Source: Actinomycetospora chiangmaiensis DSM 45062 (GTDB taxonomy: Bacteria; Actinomycetota; Actinomycetes; Mycobacteriales; Pseudonocardiaceae). From it: a DNA stretch of 64,000 nucleotides. The notes below the pieces were generated by a model. That model ran no database searches, was not told the origin of the DNA, and was given only the letters and a program-made list of their open reading frames with translations. The position numbers and the translations under genes were made by a program. The DNA lies in NCBI RefSeq assembly GCF_000379625.1, contig NZ_KB903226.1, positions 167 through 64,166 of the forward strand. Reading direction: 5' to 3'. How positions within the stretch are numbered: position 1 is the first letter of the stretch; each line of letters starts with the position of its first letter. This document shows, piece after piece, positions 18,737 through 27,281 of this stretch.

Positions 18737-19117
18737 TCACGAGTTCGGCGCCGGCTCTCCGAGGACGCGGGAGACGGCGGGCAGCGCGTCGGTGGGTGTG
18801 CGCACCAGGATGATCTTCGCGGTGGGGGCGTGGGTGTGGATGAGGTTGAGAATCCGGTTGAACCAGCGCGTCCTCTCCTCGGTCGGCGGGTCCTCGGGAT
18901 CCTGGCCGTTGATGAAGCCGCCGATCATCACCCCGTCGTAGTCGGCCGCGCCCAGCTCGCGGACCAGCAGCGTGTCGCCGGCTTCGTCGTCGGTCAGGGC
19001 GAAGTGGGTGGCGGCGAGGCCGGCCGCCCGCAGTCGCGACTGGATCGCCGCGGCGTTCTCCGGGTGCTTGCCGAAGCCCAGCACCCGCCATGTCGGTGAC
19101 TCTTGCGTCTCGGACAC
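18737..19117 (-). CDS. conserved hypothetical protein, 126 aa
   Basis: A soluble protein with a Rossmann- or receiver-like alternation: WRVLGFGKHPENAAAIQSRLRAAG, then YDGVMIGGFINGQDPEDPPTEERTRWFNRILNLI, then KIILVRTPTDALPAVSRVLGE. The pattern resembles a receiver or flavodoxin-like fold without obvious catalytic residues. The start at 19117 is the only good ATG. About 250 bases of apparently empty sequence separate it from the RidA gene. The function is unknown. Confidence 0.6.
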   Translation of the reverse strand: MSETQESPTWRVLGFGKHPENAAAIQSRLRAAGLAATHFALTDDEAGDTLLVRELGAADYDGVMIGGFINGQDPEDPPTEERTRWFNRILNLIHTHAPTAKIILVRTPTDALPAVSRVLGEPAPNS

Positions 19118-19279
19118 GTTCGTCGCCTACTTCCCCTGATCAGATTCCGCGCTTCGGACAGCATCACAGCGCCTCGACGAGATCGCCGCCACCGGTCGTC
19201 GGCGCCGTTCACGTCGCCGTGCCGATCCAGGCACGGAGCCGTCTCCGCGCGGCGCAATCACGCCACGTGCACCGTCGGC

Positions 19280-19360
19280 GGATGCGGCTCCACCGGCCTG
19301 GACTTCCTCGTCGTGCGCCACGGCCGCATCAGCGACATCCGCGCGTACCCCGCGAACCGC
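19280..19360 (+). pseudogene. possible relic of a SnoaL/NTF2-like protein
   Basis: A short stretch encodes LDFLVVRHGRISDIRAYPAN, which matches the last beta-strand of SnoaL/NTF2-like proteins (pattern VxDGRIxEIRAY). The sequence around it in this frame shows no further homology and has no start. It is probably a decayed fragment beside the MarR gene. Confidence 0.3.
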
Positions 19361-19415
19361 CCGTCCCGCTTCCAGGCGCAGCTCGTCGATCGCGGAGCCA
19401 GGCCGGTGAGCTGCA

Positions 19416-19907
19416 CTACGGCGCCGAGAGCCATCCGGCCGTGTCGAAGCGTGTCGTGCCGGTGCTGACGAGATCGCGGAGGTGGGACTGGATGGCGTCG
19501 AGTTCGCGGTCGCCGATCCGGGCGGCCCACCGCTCACGCAGTCCGTCGAACAGTTGCTGCCCGAGGGTCAACAGGTCGTTCCCGAGCTGGGTGACGGCGA
19601 GCGTCTTGCGGCGCGCGTCGTGCGCGTCGTGGCCCTGGTCGAGATACCCGCGCTCGAGAAGGAACGCGACCGTCTTCGCGGCAGCCTGCTTCGTGACCCC
19701 CAGCTCACGGGCGAGCTCGGAGGTCGTCCCGGCCCCCTCGGCGACGGCACGCAGCGCGAACTCGTGCACGGGCCGCACTCCGGGATGCCCGTGCTGCTCC
19801 AACTGCTCCTGAGCCTGCTCGACCAGTGCCCGGAAGCCGCCCAGCAGGAGCAGCGCGAGCTCCGCGCCCTCGTTCACCACGCGAGGAGCGTAGTCGAGCA
19901 AGGTCAA
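19416..19907 (-). CDS. MarR-family transcriptional regulator
   Basis: About 160 residues with the MarR winged helix: FALRAVAEGAGTTSELARELGVTKQAAAKTVAFLLERGYLDQGHDAHDARRKTLAVTQLG. The D-x-R-R-K wing is typical. The gene is divergent from an alpha/beta hydrolase. The 70-base intergenic space carries two related palindromes (19910, 19944), the likely operators. The start is uncertain: a TTG at 19907 or GTGs at 19880/19877. Confidence 0.82.
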   Translation of the reverse strand: MTLLDYAPRVVNEGAELALLLLGGFRALVEQAQEQLEQHGHPGVRPVHEFALRAVAEGAGTTSELARELGVTKQAAAKTVAFLLERGYLDQGHDAHDARRKTLAVTQLGNDLLTLGQQLFDGLRERWAARIGDRELDAIQSHLRDLVSTGTTRFDTAGWLSAP

Positions 19908-19909
19908 GA

Positions 19910-19928
19910 TAGACAGCCCGGTTGTCTA
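19910..19928. promoter_or_regulatory. MarR operator candidate 1
   Basis: TAGACA and TGTCTA flank a seven-base centre; the inner arms GACAGCC/GGTTGTC nearly match. It abuts the MarR start and shares the GACAnCC/GGnTG element with the next site. Confidence 0.5.
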
Positions 19929-19943
19929 CGCCTACGGTTAATT

Positions 19944-19959
19944 GGACAACCGAGTTGCC
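19944..19959. promoter_or_regulatory. MarR operator candidate 2
   Basis: GGACAACCGAGTTGCC is an imperfect dyad (CAAC/GTTG core) 18 bases before the hydrolase start. It resembles candidate 1. Confidence 0.4.
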
Positions 19960-19976
19960 TATCAGGGAGTGCTCCG

Positions 19977-20849
19977 ATGACCGTCCTCGACCACCACACG
20001 CTCGACCTCACCGACGCCCGCCTCCACGTCGTCGACGCCGGCACGGGGAGCACGATCCTGCTCGTCCACGGCTTCCCCGAGACCGCGGCCACCTTCGCCG
20101 CGGTCATCCCGCTGCTCGACGCCCACCACCGGGTCCTCGCGGTGGACCTTCCCGGATTCGGCGACTCCGAGGCGCACACGGACTTCGACAGCGCCGCCCA
20201 CGCACGGACTCTCGCCGAGGCGATCGTGGCCCTCGACGCCGGCTCCGTACACCTCGTCGGCCAGGACGTCAGCGGGGCGCTGAGCCATCGCCTCGCCGTG
20301 ACCCGTCCCGACCTGGTGGCCAGCTGGACCGCCGTGGAGACCGTCCTGCCCGGGTACGGGTTCGAGGTCCTGGCCGGCGCCGCCTGGTACATCGGCATGC
20401 TCTCCAGTCCCGGCGCGCCCGAGTTGCTCCTGCCGGGTCGGGAGCGCGCCTTCCTCCTCGACCACGTCGTCACCCCGCAGACTCTGCGCCCGCCGGACCC
20501 GACCCTGCTCGGAGAGATCGTCGACGCCTACACCGGACACGAGGGCTTCGCCGGTGCTGCGGCGCTCTACCGCTCCCTCCTCAGCGAGGGCCCAGACCTC
20601 CGGGTGCTCGCCGCCACCGCCCTGACGGTCCCGGTCCGCACCATCAGCAGTACGGGCGGCGACGTCGTGCCCACCTCGATCCGTGGGGTGGCCCCGGACC
20701 TCACCCACGTGACCGTCGCCGGGGCGGGGCACTACCTCGCCCTCGAAGCGCCCGAGGAGTACGCCGCCCAGGTCCTGGCGTTCATCGACGGGCTGCCCGG
20801 CGCCGACCTCGCCGCGACGCAGGCCCAGCCGCGGGCAGCGGCGACATGA
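19977..20849 (+). CDS. alpha/beta hydrolase (epoxide hydrolase/dehalogenase-like)
   Basis: A 290-residue hydrolase with the oxyanion motif LLVHGFPETAATF near residue 28. The nucleophile elbow GQDVSG near residue 98 has Asp as nucleophile, as in epoxide hydrolases and haloalkane dehalogenases. The catalytic His is in AGAGHYLALEAPEEYAAQV near residue 245. The ATG is followed by a normal core strand; the chosen start sits just after the two dyads. Divergence from the MarR gene suggests substrate-induced derepression. Confidence 0.85.
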   Translation: MTVLDHHTLDLTDARLHVVDAGTGSTILLVHGFPETAATFAAVIPLLDAHHRVLAVDLPGFGDSEAHTDFDSAAHARTLAEAIVALDAGSVHLVGQDVSGALSHRLAVTRPDLVASWTAVETVLPGYGFEVLAGAAWYIGMLSSPGAPELLLPGRERAFLLDHVVTPQTLRPPDPTLLGEIVDAYTGHEGFAGAAALYRSLLSEGPDLRVLAATALTVPVRTISSTGGDVVPTSIRGVAPDLTHVTVAGAGHYLALEAPEEYAAQVLAFIDGLPGADLAATQAQPRAAAT

Positions 20850-20889
20850 CCGGGGCGACCACGGCGGACCCGCGCCGGCCCACCGGGAC

Positions 20890-21530
20890 TCAGCGGGCGC
20901 GGGTGATGACGACGGGCTTGATCTCGGTCGGGATGGCGTCGAGGGCCGAGACGGGGATGCCGAAGGTCGCAGCGAGGATCGCGCGGGGCACTGAGTTGAA
21001 GGACCCGACGATGCCGAGGTCGTCGTTCGGCTCCGGGGTGCTCGAGTTGAAGACGATGAGCACCGTCAACGGGTCGGTCGAGCTGGTGTTCGCGAAGTAG
21101 TGGAAGAAGCCGGTCGGGGCGAAGACCAGGTCGCCGGGCCCGGCATCGAATTCGTCGTGGTGATAGCTGCCGTCGGGATGGGTTCCCAGCACGGTCCAGT
21201 GCGCATGTCCGGACACCACGAAGTTCAGCTCCCAGGCGTTCGGGTGCCAGTGCGGCTCCCGGATGCCCCCGACCTCGAGGGTCACGAAGTACACCGAGGC
21301 GTCCTGCCCCGCAGCACGGGGAACGTCTGCCCGTTCGCACCCCGCAGCGTTCCGCTGTCGTACTCCGAGGGCTTCGCCGCCGTGAGGTGGAACAGGTGTG
21401 AGCCCGGACCCTGCGCGGCCGCGTCGGGAACCGGCGCGCCGTCGGGAGCCGCCGCGCCGAGTGCGGCACCGCCCCCGACCAGACCCGCCCCCGCCACCTT
21501 GAACGCGTCCCGCCGGTTCATGCCGTCCAT
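20890..21530 (-). pseudogene. Tat-exported cupin (oxalate-decarboxylase-like), single-base frameshift
   Basis: The N-terminal part, in one frame, reads MDGMNRRDAFKVAGAGLVGG (twin-arginine signal), then HLFHLTAAKPSEYDSGTLRG and FPVLRG. The continuation lies in another frame: QDASVYFVTLEVGGIREPHWHPNAWELNF, with the cupin metal motif HWHPNAWE and GDLVFAPTGFFHYFAN. Adding one G to the four-G run at 21307-21310 restores a 213-residue protein (L-R-G-Q-D-A-S). GGAGGAG precedes the ATG at 21530. Everything else is intact, so this is either a recent pseudogene or a sequence error. An intact product would be an exported metal-binding cupin. Confidence 0.8.
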
Positions 21531-21695
21531 TCCCGCTCCTCCCGGTCCACTGGTCCGGACGGAGCAGATCACGCAACTACGTAGCTCATGCAACTACTAG
21601 GAGCATGATCACCGCTTCACGTCGTGTTGACCCGGCGCCGTGACCTCGCTCGTTTCGTGCGGCGCATCACACCGCGACCTGCCACAGTTCCGAGC

Positions 21696-21869
21696 ATGTC
21701 GAGCCGACTGATGTGGGTCGCGGGAGCCGTCGTCCTGGTCGTGCTCGTGGCAGTGGCGGCATATGCAGGCTTCCTGCGCGACACCGGGGTGACCGTGGTG
21801 GCGGTCGGCATCGTCATCATCGGCGCGATCGCCCTGTCCGTGGTGGTGTCCCGCCGCCAGGGCGACTGA
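21696..21869 (+). CDS. small membrane protein, 57 aa
   Basis: Two hydrophobic helices (LMWVAGAVVLVVLVAVAAYAGFL and VTVVAVGIVIIGAIALSVVV) separated by RDTG, with a short basic tail SRRQGD. The ATG at 21696 (MSSRLMWV) gives the compact form. A further in-frame start at 21624 would add an Arg-rich extension. It is a typical actinobacterial two-helix hypothetical protein; the function is unknown. Confidence 0.55.
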   Translation: MSSRLMWVAGAVVLVVLVAVAAYAGFLRDTGVTVVAVGIVIIGAIALSVVVSRRQGD

Positions 21870-22036
21870 GCTGGTCGGGCACACCGCGCCCGTCGTCGAA
21901 CCTGACGTCCAGCCGTCGGAGCTGCGGACGGGCGGACGTTCGTCCATGGGGCAGGGTCGAGGCGTATGACGCCGGCATCGCGGGGCGGGTCGTCCTGATC
22001 GAGATCGCCGTGCCCGCCGGCCACTACGGTCACCGC

Positions 22037-22780
22037 ATGCGGAGCCCGAGCCGGTACGGCATCGACGGGTGGCCCTACCTCCTGGGACTGAGCGGACTGA
22101 CGGTCGGCCTGGCAACCGTCGCTGCAGGATCGATCAGGACCCGCCCGACCCTCGCGGTGTCGGCAGCGCTCGCGGCCGGTGTCACCGCCGTCCCGGCTGT
22201 CTGGGGCGGGCACTACGTCCTGCGCGGCAAGCACACCCTCCGCGACCGACTCCTCGACGAAGTTCCCTGGTCCGGCGACGAGGTGGTCGTCGACCTGGGA
22301 GCCGGGGCGGGCCTGCTCGCCGTCGGCGCGGCCCACCGCACCCACGGCCCGGTGCACGCCGTCGACCTGTTCGTCCCCACCGACCTCTCGGGCAACTCGG
22401 CGGACCGACTGCGCGACAACGCCGAGCGCGAAAATGTCGCACACCGGGTCAGGGTGCACCGCTGCGACATCCGCGAGGTCGATCTGCCCGACGCCGGCGT
22501 CGACGTGGTCCTGTCCACCCTGTGCCTGCACAACCTCGCACACGTCTCCGAGCGGCGGGCCGCGCTGGACGAGGCCGTGCGCCTGGTGCGCCCCGAGGGC
22601 ACGCTGGTGATCTCCGACCTCGCCCACGTCGAGGACGAATACGCACCGCACCTCCGCGCGGCCGGATTCGACGTCCGGGTCGAACGCGCCACGGCGACCT
22701 TCCCGCCCCAGCACTACATCGTCGCCCGCGCCCCCGCCGCAGGATCCTCGGAGCGTTCCCGTCCCGGCTCGCGCACCTGA
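22037..22780 (+). CDS. membrane-anchored class I SAM methyltransferase
   Basis: 247 residues. Two N-terminal helices (YLLGLSGLTVGLATVAAG and LAVSAALAAGVTAVPAVW) precede a Rossmann methyltransferase. SAM motif I is VVVDLGAGAGLLAVGAA near residue 86, VHAVDLF follows, and the catalytic-face motif is VVLSTLCLHNLAHVSERRAALDEAVRLVRPEGTLVISDL. This layout is seen in actinobacterial methyltransferases acting near the membrane, perhaps on quinones or lipids. The substrate is unknown. The start is the ATG that precedes the first helix. Confidence 0.82.
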   Translation: MRSPSRYGIDGWPYLLGLSGLTVGLATVAAGSIRTRPTLAVSAALAAGVTAVPAVWGGHYVLRGKHTLRDRLLDEVPWSGDEVVVDLGAGAGLLAVGAAHRTHGPVHAVDLFVPTDLSGNSADRLRDNAERENVAHRVRVHRCDIREVDLPDAGVDVVLSTLCLHNLAHVSERRAALDEAVRLVRPEGTLVISDLAHVEDEYAPHLRAAGFDVRVERATATFPPQHYIVARAPAAGSSERSRPGSRT

Positions 22781-22873
22781 TGCCCCACGGACCTCCCGGA
22801 CGGACGGCCACGCTCATCAGCGGGAGGGCGACACGGCGATGGTCCCCGCTCTCGCAGTCCTCCCGTGCCCGGT

Positions 22874-23074
22874 TTAGCAGATCCCAGGTGCGGTCCGGTC
22901 GAGGGTGAGGCGGGCCCGGAGGATCGCTTCGGCACCCTCGTCGACGCCCTGACCGGCCGGGAGGCTGCGGTGGAGGACCCGCTGCAGCGCGCAGTGTTCG
23001 AGCAGGTCCAGCGCCACGTCCAGGTCGAGCCCGGGGTCGGTCAGGATGTGCAGATCGCGCACGTCGGACGCCAT
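22874..23074 (-). CDS. small hypothetical protein, 66 aa
   Basis: MASDVRDLHILTDPGLDLDVALDLLEHCALQRVLHRSL and an acidic/Arg-rich tail; soluble and probably helical. A GGAAG lies about ten bases before the ATG. It follows the GAF-ANTAR gene on the same strand after 150 bases and may be co-transcribed. No family was recognised. Confidence 0.35.
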   Translation of the reverse strand: MASDVRDLHILTDPGLDLDVALDLLEHCALQRVLHRSLPAGQGVDEGAEAILRARLTLDRTAPGIC

Positions 23075-23227
23075 CACTTCGCTTCCGCCAGGGGTCGACG
23101 CGCCCGGGTGGACTGAGCCGGACACGAGTCGGGTGCCCGCTGTCCGCACACCGACGCTGCGACGTTCGGGGCCCGATCAGCTGTCCCCGGCAGCCGACGG
23201 TCACCCGTGTGGCGACCCGCGCCCGCA

Positions 23228-23859
23228 TCAGCGCCCGTGGTGACCGCTGTCGTCGCTGCGCCCGTCGCCGGCACCAGATGGTGCGGGGCGGGCGGGGTCG
23301 GCGGTGTTCTGACGAGCGTAGGTGGCCTCGGCGTCGTCGACCAACCAGGTCGCGACGTCGACCAGCTTGATGTTGGTGTCCTGGGAGGACTTGACCAGCA
23401 TCGCGAAGGCGTCGGGGTCGGGAATCCGGAACCGTTCCATGAGGATGCCCTTGGCGCGCGCGATCACGTCGCAGCTCGCGAGGCTGCGGTGCAGCTCCCC
23501 CGAGCGACGGGCCGGCGAGCGCGACGGCGGTCTGATCGGCGAACAGCGCCCCGAGCCGCCGGTCATGGACCGTGTAGCACCCCGGAGCGCGACCCCACAG
23601 GTTCAGCGCACCGGCCGCGCCCCTGGCCACCAGTTGACAGGACAGCACCGAGCCGTAGCCGGCGGCACGGACGTGAGGAGCCAGTCGCGGCCACGGTATC
23701 TCCGCGGACTCGCTCAGGTCGGCGACGTCGGTGACGTCGTCGCCCTCGAGTCGCCAGGGCCTCGCGCAGGAGGTCGCGGCCCGCGACGGTGTCGACGTCC
23801 GCTGCACCGGACGCTGCAGCGGGAGTTGCCGGAGCGGCAGACGGCTCGTTCGGGCTCAC
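23228..23859 (-). pseudogene. GAF-ANTAR regulator broken by two single-base insertions
   Basis: Three consecutive frames encode one protein. The first gives the N-terminus from GTG 23859 (ribosome site GAGGGGAG). The second gives a GAF domain: LSESAEIPWPRLAPHVRAAG, then GALNLWG and LFADQTAVALAGPS. The third gives an ANTAR domain: RSLASCDVIARAKGILMERF. Removing one C from the CCC run at 23757-23759 (coding strand) and one G from the run of five at 23497-23501 restores a single 209-residue frame. ANTAR proteins bind RNA hairpins for antitermination. It is either a fresh pseudogene or carries two homopolymer errors. Confidence 0.8.
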
Positions 23860-24066
23860 GGCGCTCCCCTCGTCGGTGAAAGTCCGAGCATCGCGGCTGG
23901 TCGGCGAATCTCGCTGATCGATCAGGTTGTTCGCAATCAGATATCGCAGCCGCACGGTCCGAGCGTCCGGAAGAGCGCGGATCCGTCCCGTCGTCGACTG
24001 CTACGAGGCGACCGTGTCCTGCTCGCGGAGCCGGGCGACCGAGATGATGAGCCCGATCTCGAGCTG

Positions 24067-24465
24067 GTCGGCGTCGGGCCAGGGGAACTGGTGGAGAGCC
24101 ACCACCTCGCCCTGCACGACCTGGCCGCGGTGATCCTGACGCACGGACGCACCGATCACACCGGCGCCGCCGCACACGTCGTCGGTCTCGGGGTGCCCGT
24201 GGTCGTCGGCTCGGGTGGTCGGCGGGCACACGGCGGGCTCCATGATCGTGCGACTCGACGGTCGCTCCTGCGTCGGTGACCTCATCCGCGGCGGATTCCT
24301 GGCGGGTCGGGTCAAGCCGGGACATCCGTTGCGCCACTACCTCGTCGGGGACGCCCGAGCAGTCCGACGTGCGATCGCAGCCGAACCGGCCGGTTTCGGT
24401 TCCCATGTCGGATGCGGTCACCTTCGTGGCCCGACGTTCACCGTGTGGTTGCCCGCCGGCCGGGG
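24067..24465 (+). pseudogene. metallo-beta-lactamase-fold hydrolase relic
   Basis: Two fragments in different frames. The first, near 24121, encodes LAAVILTHGRTDHTGAAAHVVGLGVPVVV, the HxHxDH metal motif with the second His changed to Arg. The second, from about 24216, encodes VVGGHTAGSMIVRLDGRSCVGDLIRGGFL and HVGCGH, the later His/Asp ligands. Some 50 residues between them are missing compared with the family. The frameshift, deletion and lost ligand show a dead gene. Confidence 0.65.
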
Positions 24466-24534
24466 CGCCGCGCGATCGGCGCCGTACGAGAAGGGAGCGT
24501 TGATCACGCGACAGGTGACCGACAGGAGCGATCG

Positions 24535-26217
24535 ATGCCTCTCCCCCGCCCCGGCCGACCCCACGCACTGGCCGGGCTCGCCGTGGCCGCCGTGGCCGCC
24601 GTGGCCGCCGCCGTCCTGCCGACGCTCGCGACACCGGCGTCCGCCGCGCCCCCCGCCGCCGCGCCCCGGCACGTCCTGCTGATCTCGGTCGACGGGATGC
24701 ACCAGTCCGACCTCGAGGGCTACGTGCGTCGCCACCCGCAGTCCGCTCTCGCATCCCTGGTGCGCGCCGGGACCGACTACAGCCAGGCGGCCACGCCGGT
24801 GCCGTCGGACTCCTTCCCCGGGATGCTCGGGCAGGTGTCCGGGGGGACGCCCCGCAGCACGGGGGTCTACTACGACTCGACCTACGACCGCGGCCTGCTG
24901 CCCCCGGGCACGACGACGTGCGCGGGCGCGAAGCCGGGCACCGACGTCGTCTTCGACGAGACCATCGACCGCAACCCGGACGCGCTCGACGCCGGGCAGG
25001 GCCTGCCCGGGCTGCCGGACTCCATCCTCGCCATGACCGGGCAGCCTCGCTCGCTGATCAACCCGGCGAAGCTGCCCGTCGACCCGACGACCTGCTCGCC
25101 GGTCTACCCGCACCAGGACACGCGCGCGAACACCGTCTTCGAGGTCGCACGCTCCGCCGGACTGCACACCGCCTGGTCGGACAAACACGTCGCCTACGAC
25201 CTGCTCGACGGACCCTCGGGAAGCGGCATCGACGATCTCTTCGCCCCCGAGATCAACTCGGCTGCGCCGGGCGGCGGCGACTGGACCACCGACAACGCCG
25301 CCACCCGCCGCTACGACGCCTACAAGGTCACCGCGGTCCGCAACGAGATCGACGGCTTCGACCACTCCCGCACCACCCGGCCCGGCACTCCGGCGATCTT
25401 CGGCCTCAACTTCCAGTCGGTCTCGACGGCGCAGAAGCTGCCGGCCTCCGACGGCCTGACCGGCGGCTACCTCGCCGACGGCGTGACCCCGGGCCCGCTG
25501 CTCGCCGGAGCCCTCGACTTCGTCGACGGCCAGCTCGCGACAATGCTCGCCGGTCTGAAGGACCAGCACCTCGACCAGTCGACCACGATCATCCTCTCGG
25601 CCAAGCACGGGCAGTCGCCGATCGACCCGGCCCTGCTCGACCGCATCGACGACGGTCCGATCCTCCAGGGCCTGGACACCGCCTGGACCGCAGGCCACCC
25701 CGGGAGCGGGCCCCTGGTCGTCCACTCCACCGACGACGACGGCATGTACCTCTGGCTCTCCGACCGATCGCCGGTGGCGACGAGCTTCGCGGCGACCTAC
25801 CTGCGCTCCCACAACGGCACCGGCACCGACATCGCCAAGAACCCTCGCGCGTACACCAGCTCCGGTCTGGGCCAGATCCTCGCCGGCGCCGAGGCGGCCG
25901 CCTACTTCCACGTCCCGCAGTCCGACTCCCGGGTCCCCGACCTCGTCGGTATCGCGCAGCCCGGCACCGTCTACACCGGCGGGACGAAGAAGATCGCCGA
26001 GCACGGCGGCGCGCTCCACGACGACCGCAACGTCCCCCTCGTGGTGACCGGGCCGAGCCGGGGCAACGCTCTCCCGTCCGCCCACGGAGGCGCGCTCGTC
26101 GCCACCCCGGTCTCGACCACCCAGATCGCGCCCACCATCCTCGTCGCGCTCGGTCTCGACCCGAACCGACTCACCGCGGTCCGCACCGAAGGCACCACTG
26201 CTCTGCCCGGCCGGTGA
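24535..26217 (+). CDS. exported alkaline phosphatase-superfamily phosphodiesterase
   Basis: A 560-residue secreted enzyme. The signal peptide (RPHALAGLAVAAVAAVAAAV, cleavage near ASA-AP) is followed by the alkaline-phosphatase-like core HVLLISVDGMHQSDLEGYVRR, where VDGM holds the first metal ligand. The likely nucleophile region is TPVPSDSFPGMLGQVSGG. Later ligands appear in LSAKHGQSPID and IAEHGGALHDDRNVPLVVTG. This is the type I phosphodiesterase/nucleotide pyrophosphatase branch. It probably releases phosphate or cleaves phosphoesters outside the cell. AGGAG precedes the ATG; other starts upstream lack a ribosome site. Confidence 0.88.
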   Translation: MPLPRPGRPHALAGLAVAAVAAVAAAVLPTLATPASAAPPAAAPRHVLLISVDGMHQSDLEGYVRRHPQSALASLVRAGTDYSQAATPVPSDSFPGMLGQVSGGTPRSTGVYYDSTYDRGLLPPGTTTCAGAKPGTDVVFDETIDRNPDALDAGQGLPGLPDSILAMTGQPRSLINPAKLPVDPTTCSPVYPHQDTRANTVFEVARSAGLHTAWSDKHVAYDLLDGPSGSGIDDLFAPEINSAAPGGGDWTTDNAATRRYDAYKVTAVRNEIDGFDHSRTTRPGTPAIFGLNFQSVSTAQKLPASDGLTGGYLADGVTPGPLLAGALDFVDGQLATMLAGLKDQHLDQSTTIILSAKHGQSPIDPALLDRIDDGPILQGLDTAWTAGHPGSGPLVVHSTDDDGMYLWLSDRSPVATSFAATYLRSHNGTGTDIAKNPRAYTSSGLGQILAGAEAAAYFHVPQSDSRVPDLVGIAQPGTVYTGGTKKIAEHGGALHDDRNVPLVVTGPSRGNALPSAHGGALVATPVSTTQIAPTILVALGLDPNRLTAVRTEGTTALPGR

Positions 26218-26390
26218 GAACCGGACAGCCGGCGGCACCCATCCTCCCGAATGGCCCCAACGGCCTTTCCCCGCCACGACGAGGAGTGCACGCTGTTCTC
26301 GTCGAGAACGGGAAGAATCCGCGTGGCCCGCGACGCGGAGATCATCGATCGACGAAGCGCCAGCACACCGCGGTGAGGAGGTCGACGACC

Positions 26391-27269
26391 ATGGTGTTCC
26401 GCATCCAGCCGCACGTCCGACTCCAGGAATGGGTCGCGGAGGAGCACGGCTTCTTCGACGCGGAGGGACTCGACCACGAATTCGAACCGACGAGCCTCGC
26501 CGGCGCGACCAGCGCCTCGCTCCCGGACGGCGGCGCACCTCCCTCGGTGCGCAGCGGCGCCCTGGAGGACATGGCCGGCGGTCGCAGCGCCCAGGTCTCG
26601 TGCGCCTGCCACTGGGCGGTGAACGCCGCCGCCAGCGGACACCACGGCCTCATGTACGGCAAGGCCTACTCCGTGTGCCCCAGCGGCATCTACGTCTCCC
26701 CCGACTCCGAGCTCCGCGAACCCCGTGACCTCGCCGGCGTCGAGGTCGGCGTGGGCTACCACTCCGGGAGCCACTACTCGGCCCTGCAGGCCCTCGAGTC
26801 CTTCCTCCCCCGCGACGCCATCCGCCTGGGGTTCGTCGGTCTGCCCTTCGACCGGGTCCGGCTCCTGCTCGACCGACGACTGGCGGCGGTCAACGCCTGG
26901 GGCGCCGGCGCCTACGTCCTCGAGCAGCGTGGCTGCGTCAAACTCGTCGACACCACGTTCGTCATGGGGTTCTTCCTCTCCCCGGGCACCGAGCGGCAGG
27001 ACGCCGAGCGGTACTTCCGCGCCCTCCTGCGGGCCCAGCAGGAGATCGACCTCGAGCCGCAGCGCTACACCCACTACTGGGCGCGGGAGATGCCGGCCGA
27101 GCTCACCGCGCTCGTCGACGTGCGCCGATTCGGACCCGGCGAACGCATCGTGCCCCAGCCCTACACCAAGGAGATGTTCGAACGATCCCACCGCTGGATG
27201 CAGACCTGGGACCTGCTCGACCCCGCCATCGCCGCTGACTCCCGCTACGAGGACGCGGTCCTGGCCTGA
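26391..27269 (+). CDS. NMT1/SsuA-like substrate-binding-fold protein without signal peptide
   Basis: 292 residues with a periplasmic-binding-protein type II layout: VRLQEWVAEEHGFFDAEGLDHEFEPT at the start, then an invariant-looking VYVSPDSELREPRDLAGVEVGVGYHSGSHYSALQALE hinge region. The sequence begins at the mature domain with no signal peptide or lipobox. GAGGAGG before the ATG makes the start firm. No permease or ATPase lies nearby. It may be a cytoplasmic enzyme of the same fold (as in some pyrimidine or decarboxylase families) rather than a transporter part. Confidence 0.65.
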   Translation: MVFRIQPHVRLQEWVAEEHGFFDAEGLDHEFEPTSLAGATSASLPDGGAPPSVRSGALEDMAGGRSAQVSCACHWAVNAAASGHHGLMYGKAYSVCPSGIYVSPDSELREPRDLAGVEVGVGYHSGSHYSALQALESFLPRDAIRLGFVGLPFDRVRLLLDRRLAAVNAWGAGAYVLEQRGCVKLVDTTFVMGFFLSPGTERQDAERYFRALLRAQQEIDLEPQRYTHYWAREMPAELTALVDVRRFGPGERIVPQPYTKEMFERSHRWMQTWDLLDPAIAADSRYEDAVLA

Positions 27270-27281
27270 GCCAGCCGGCCC

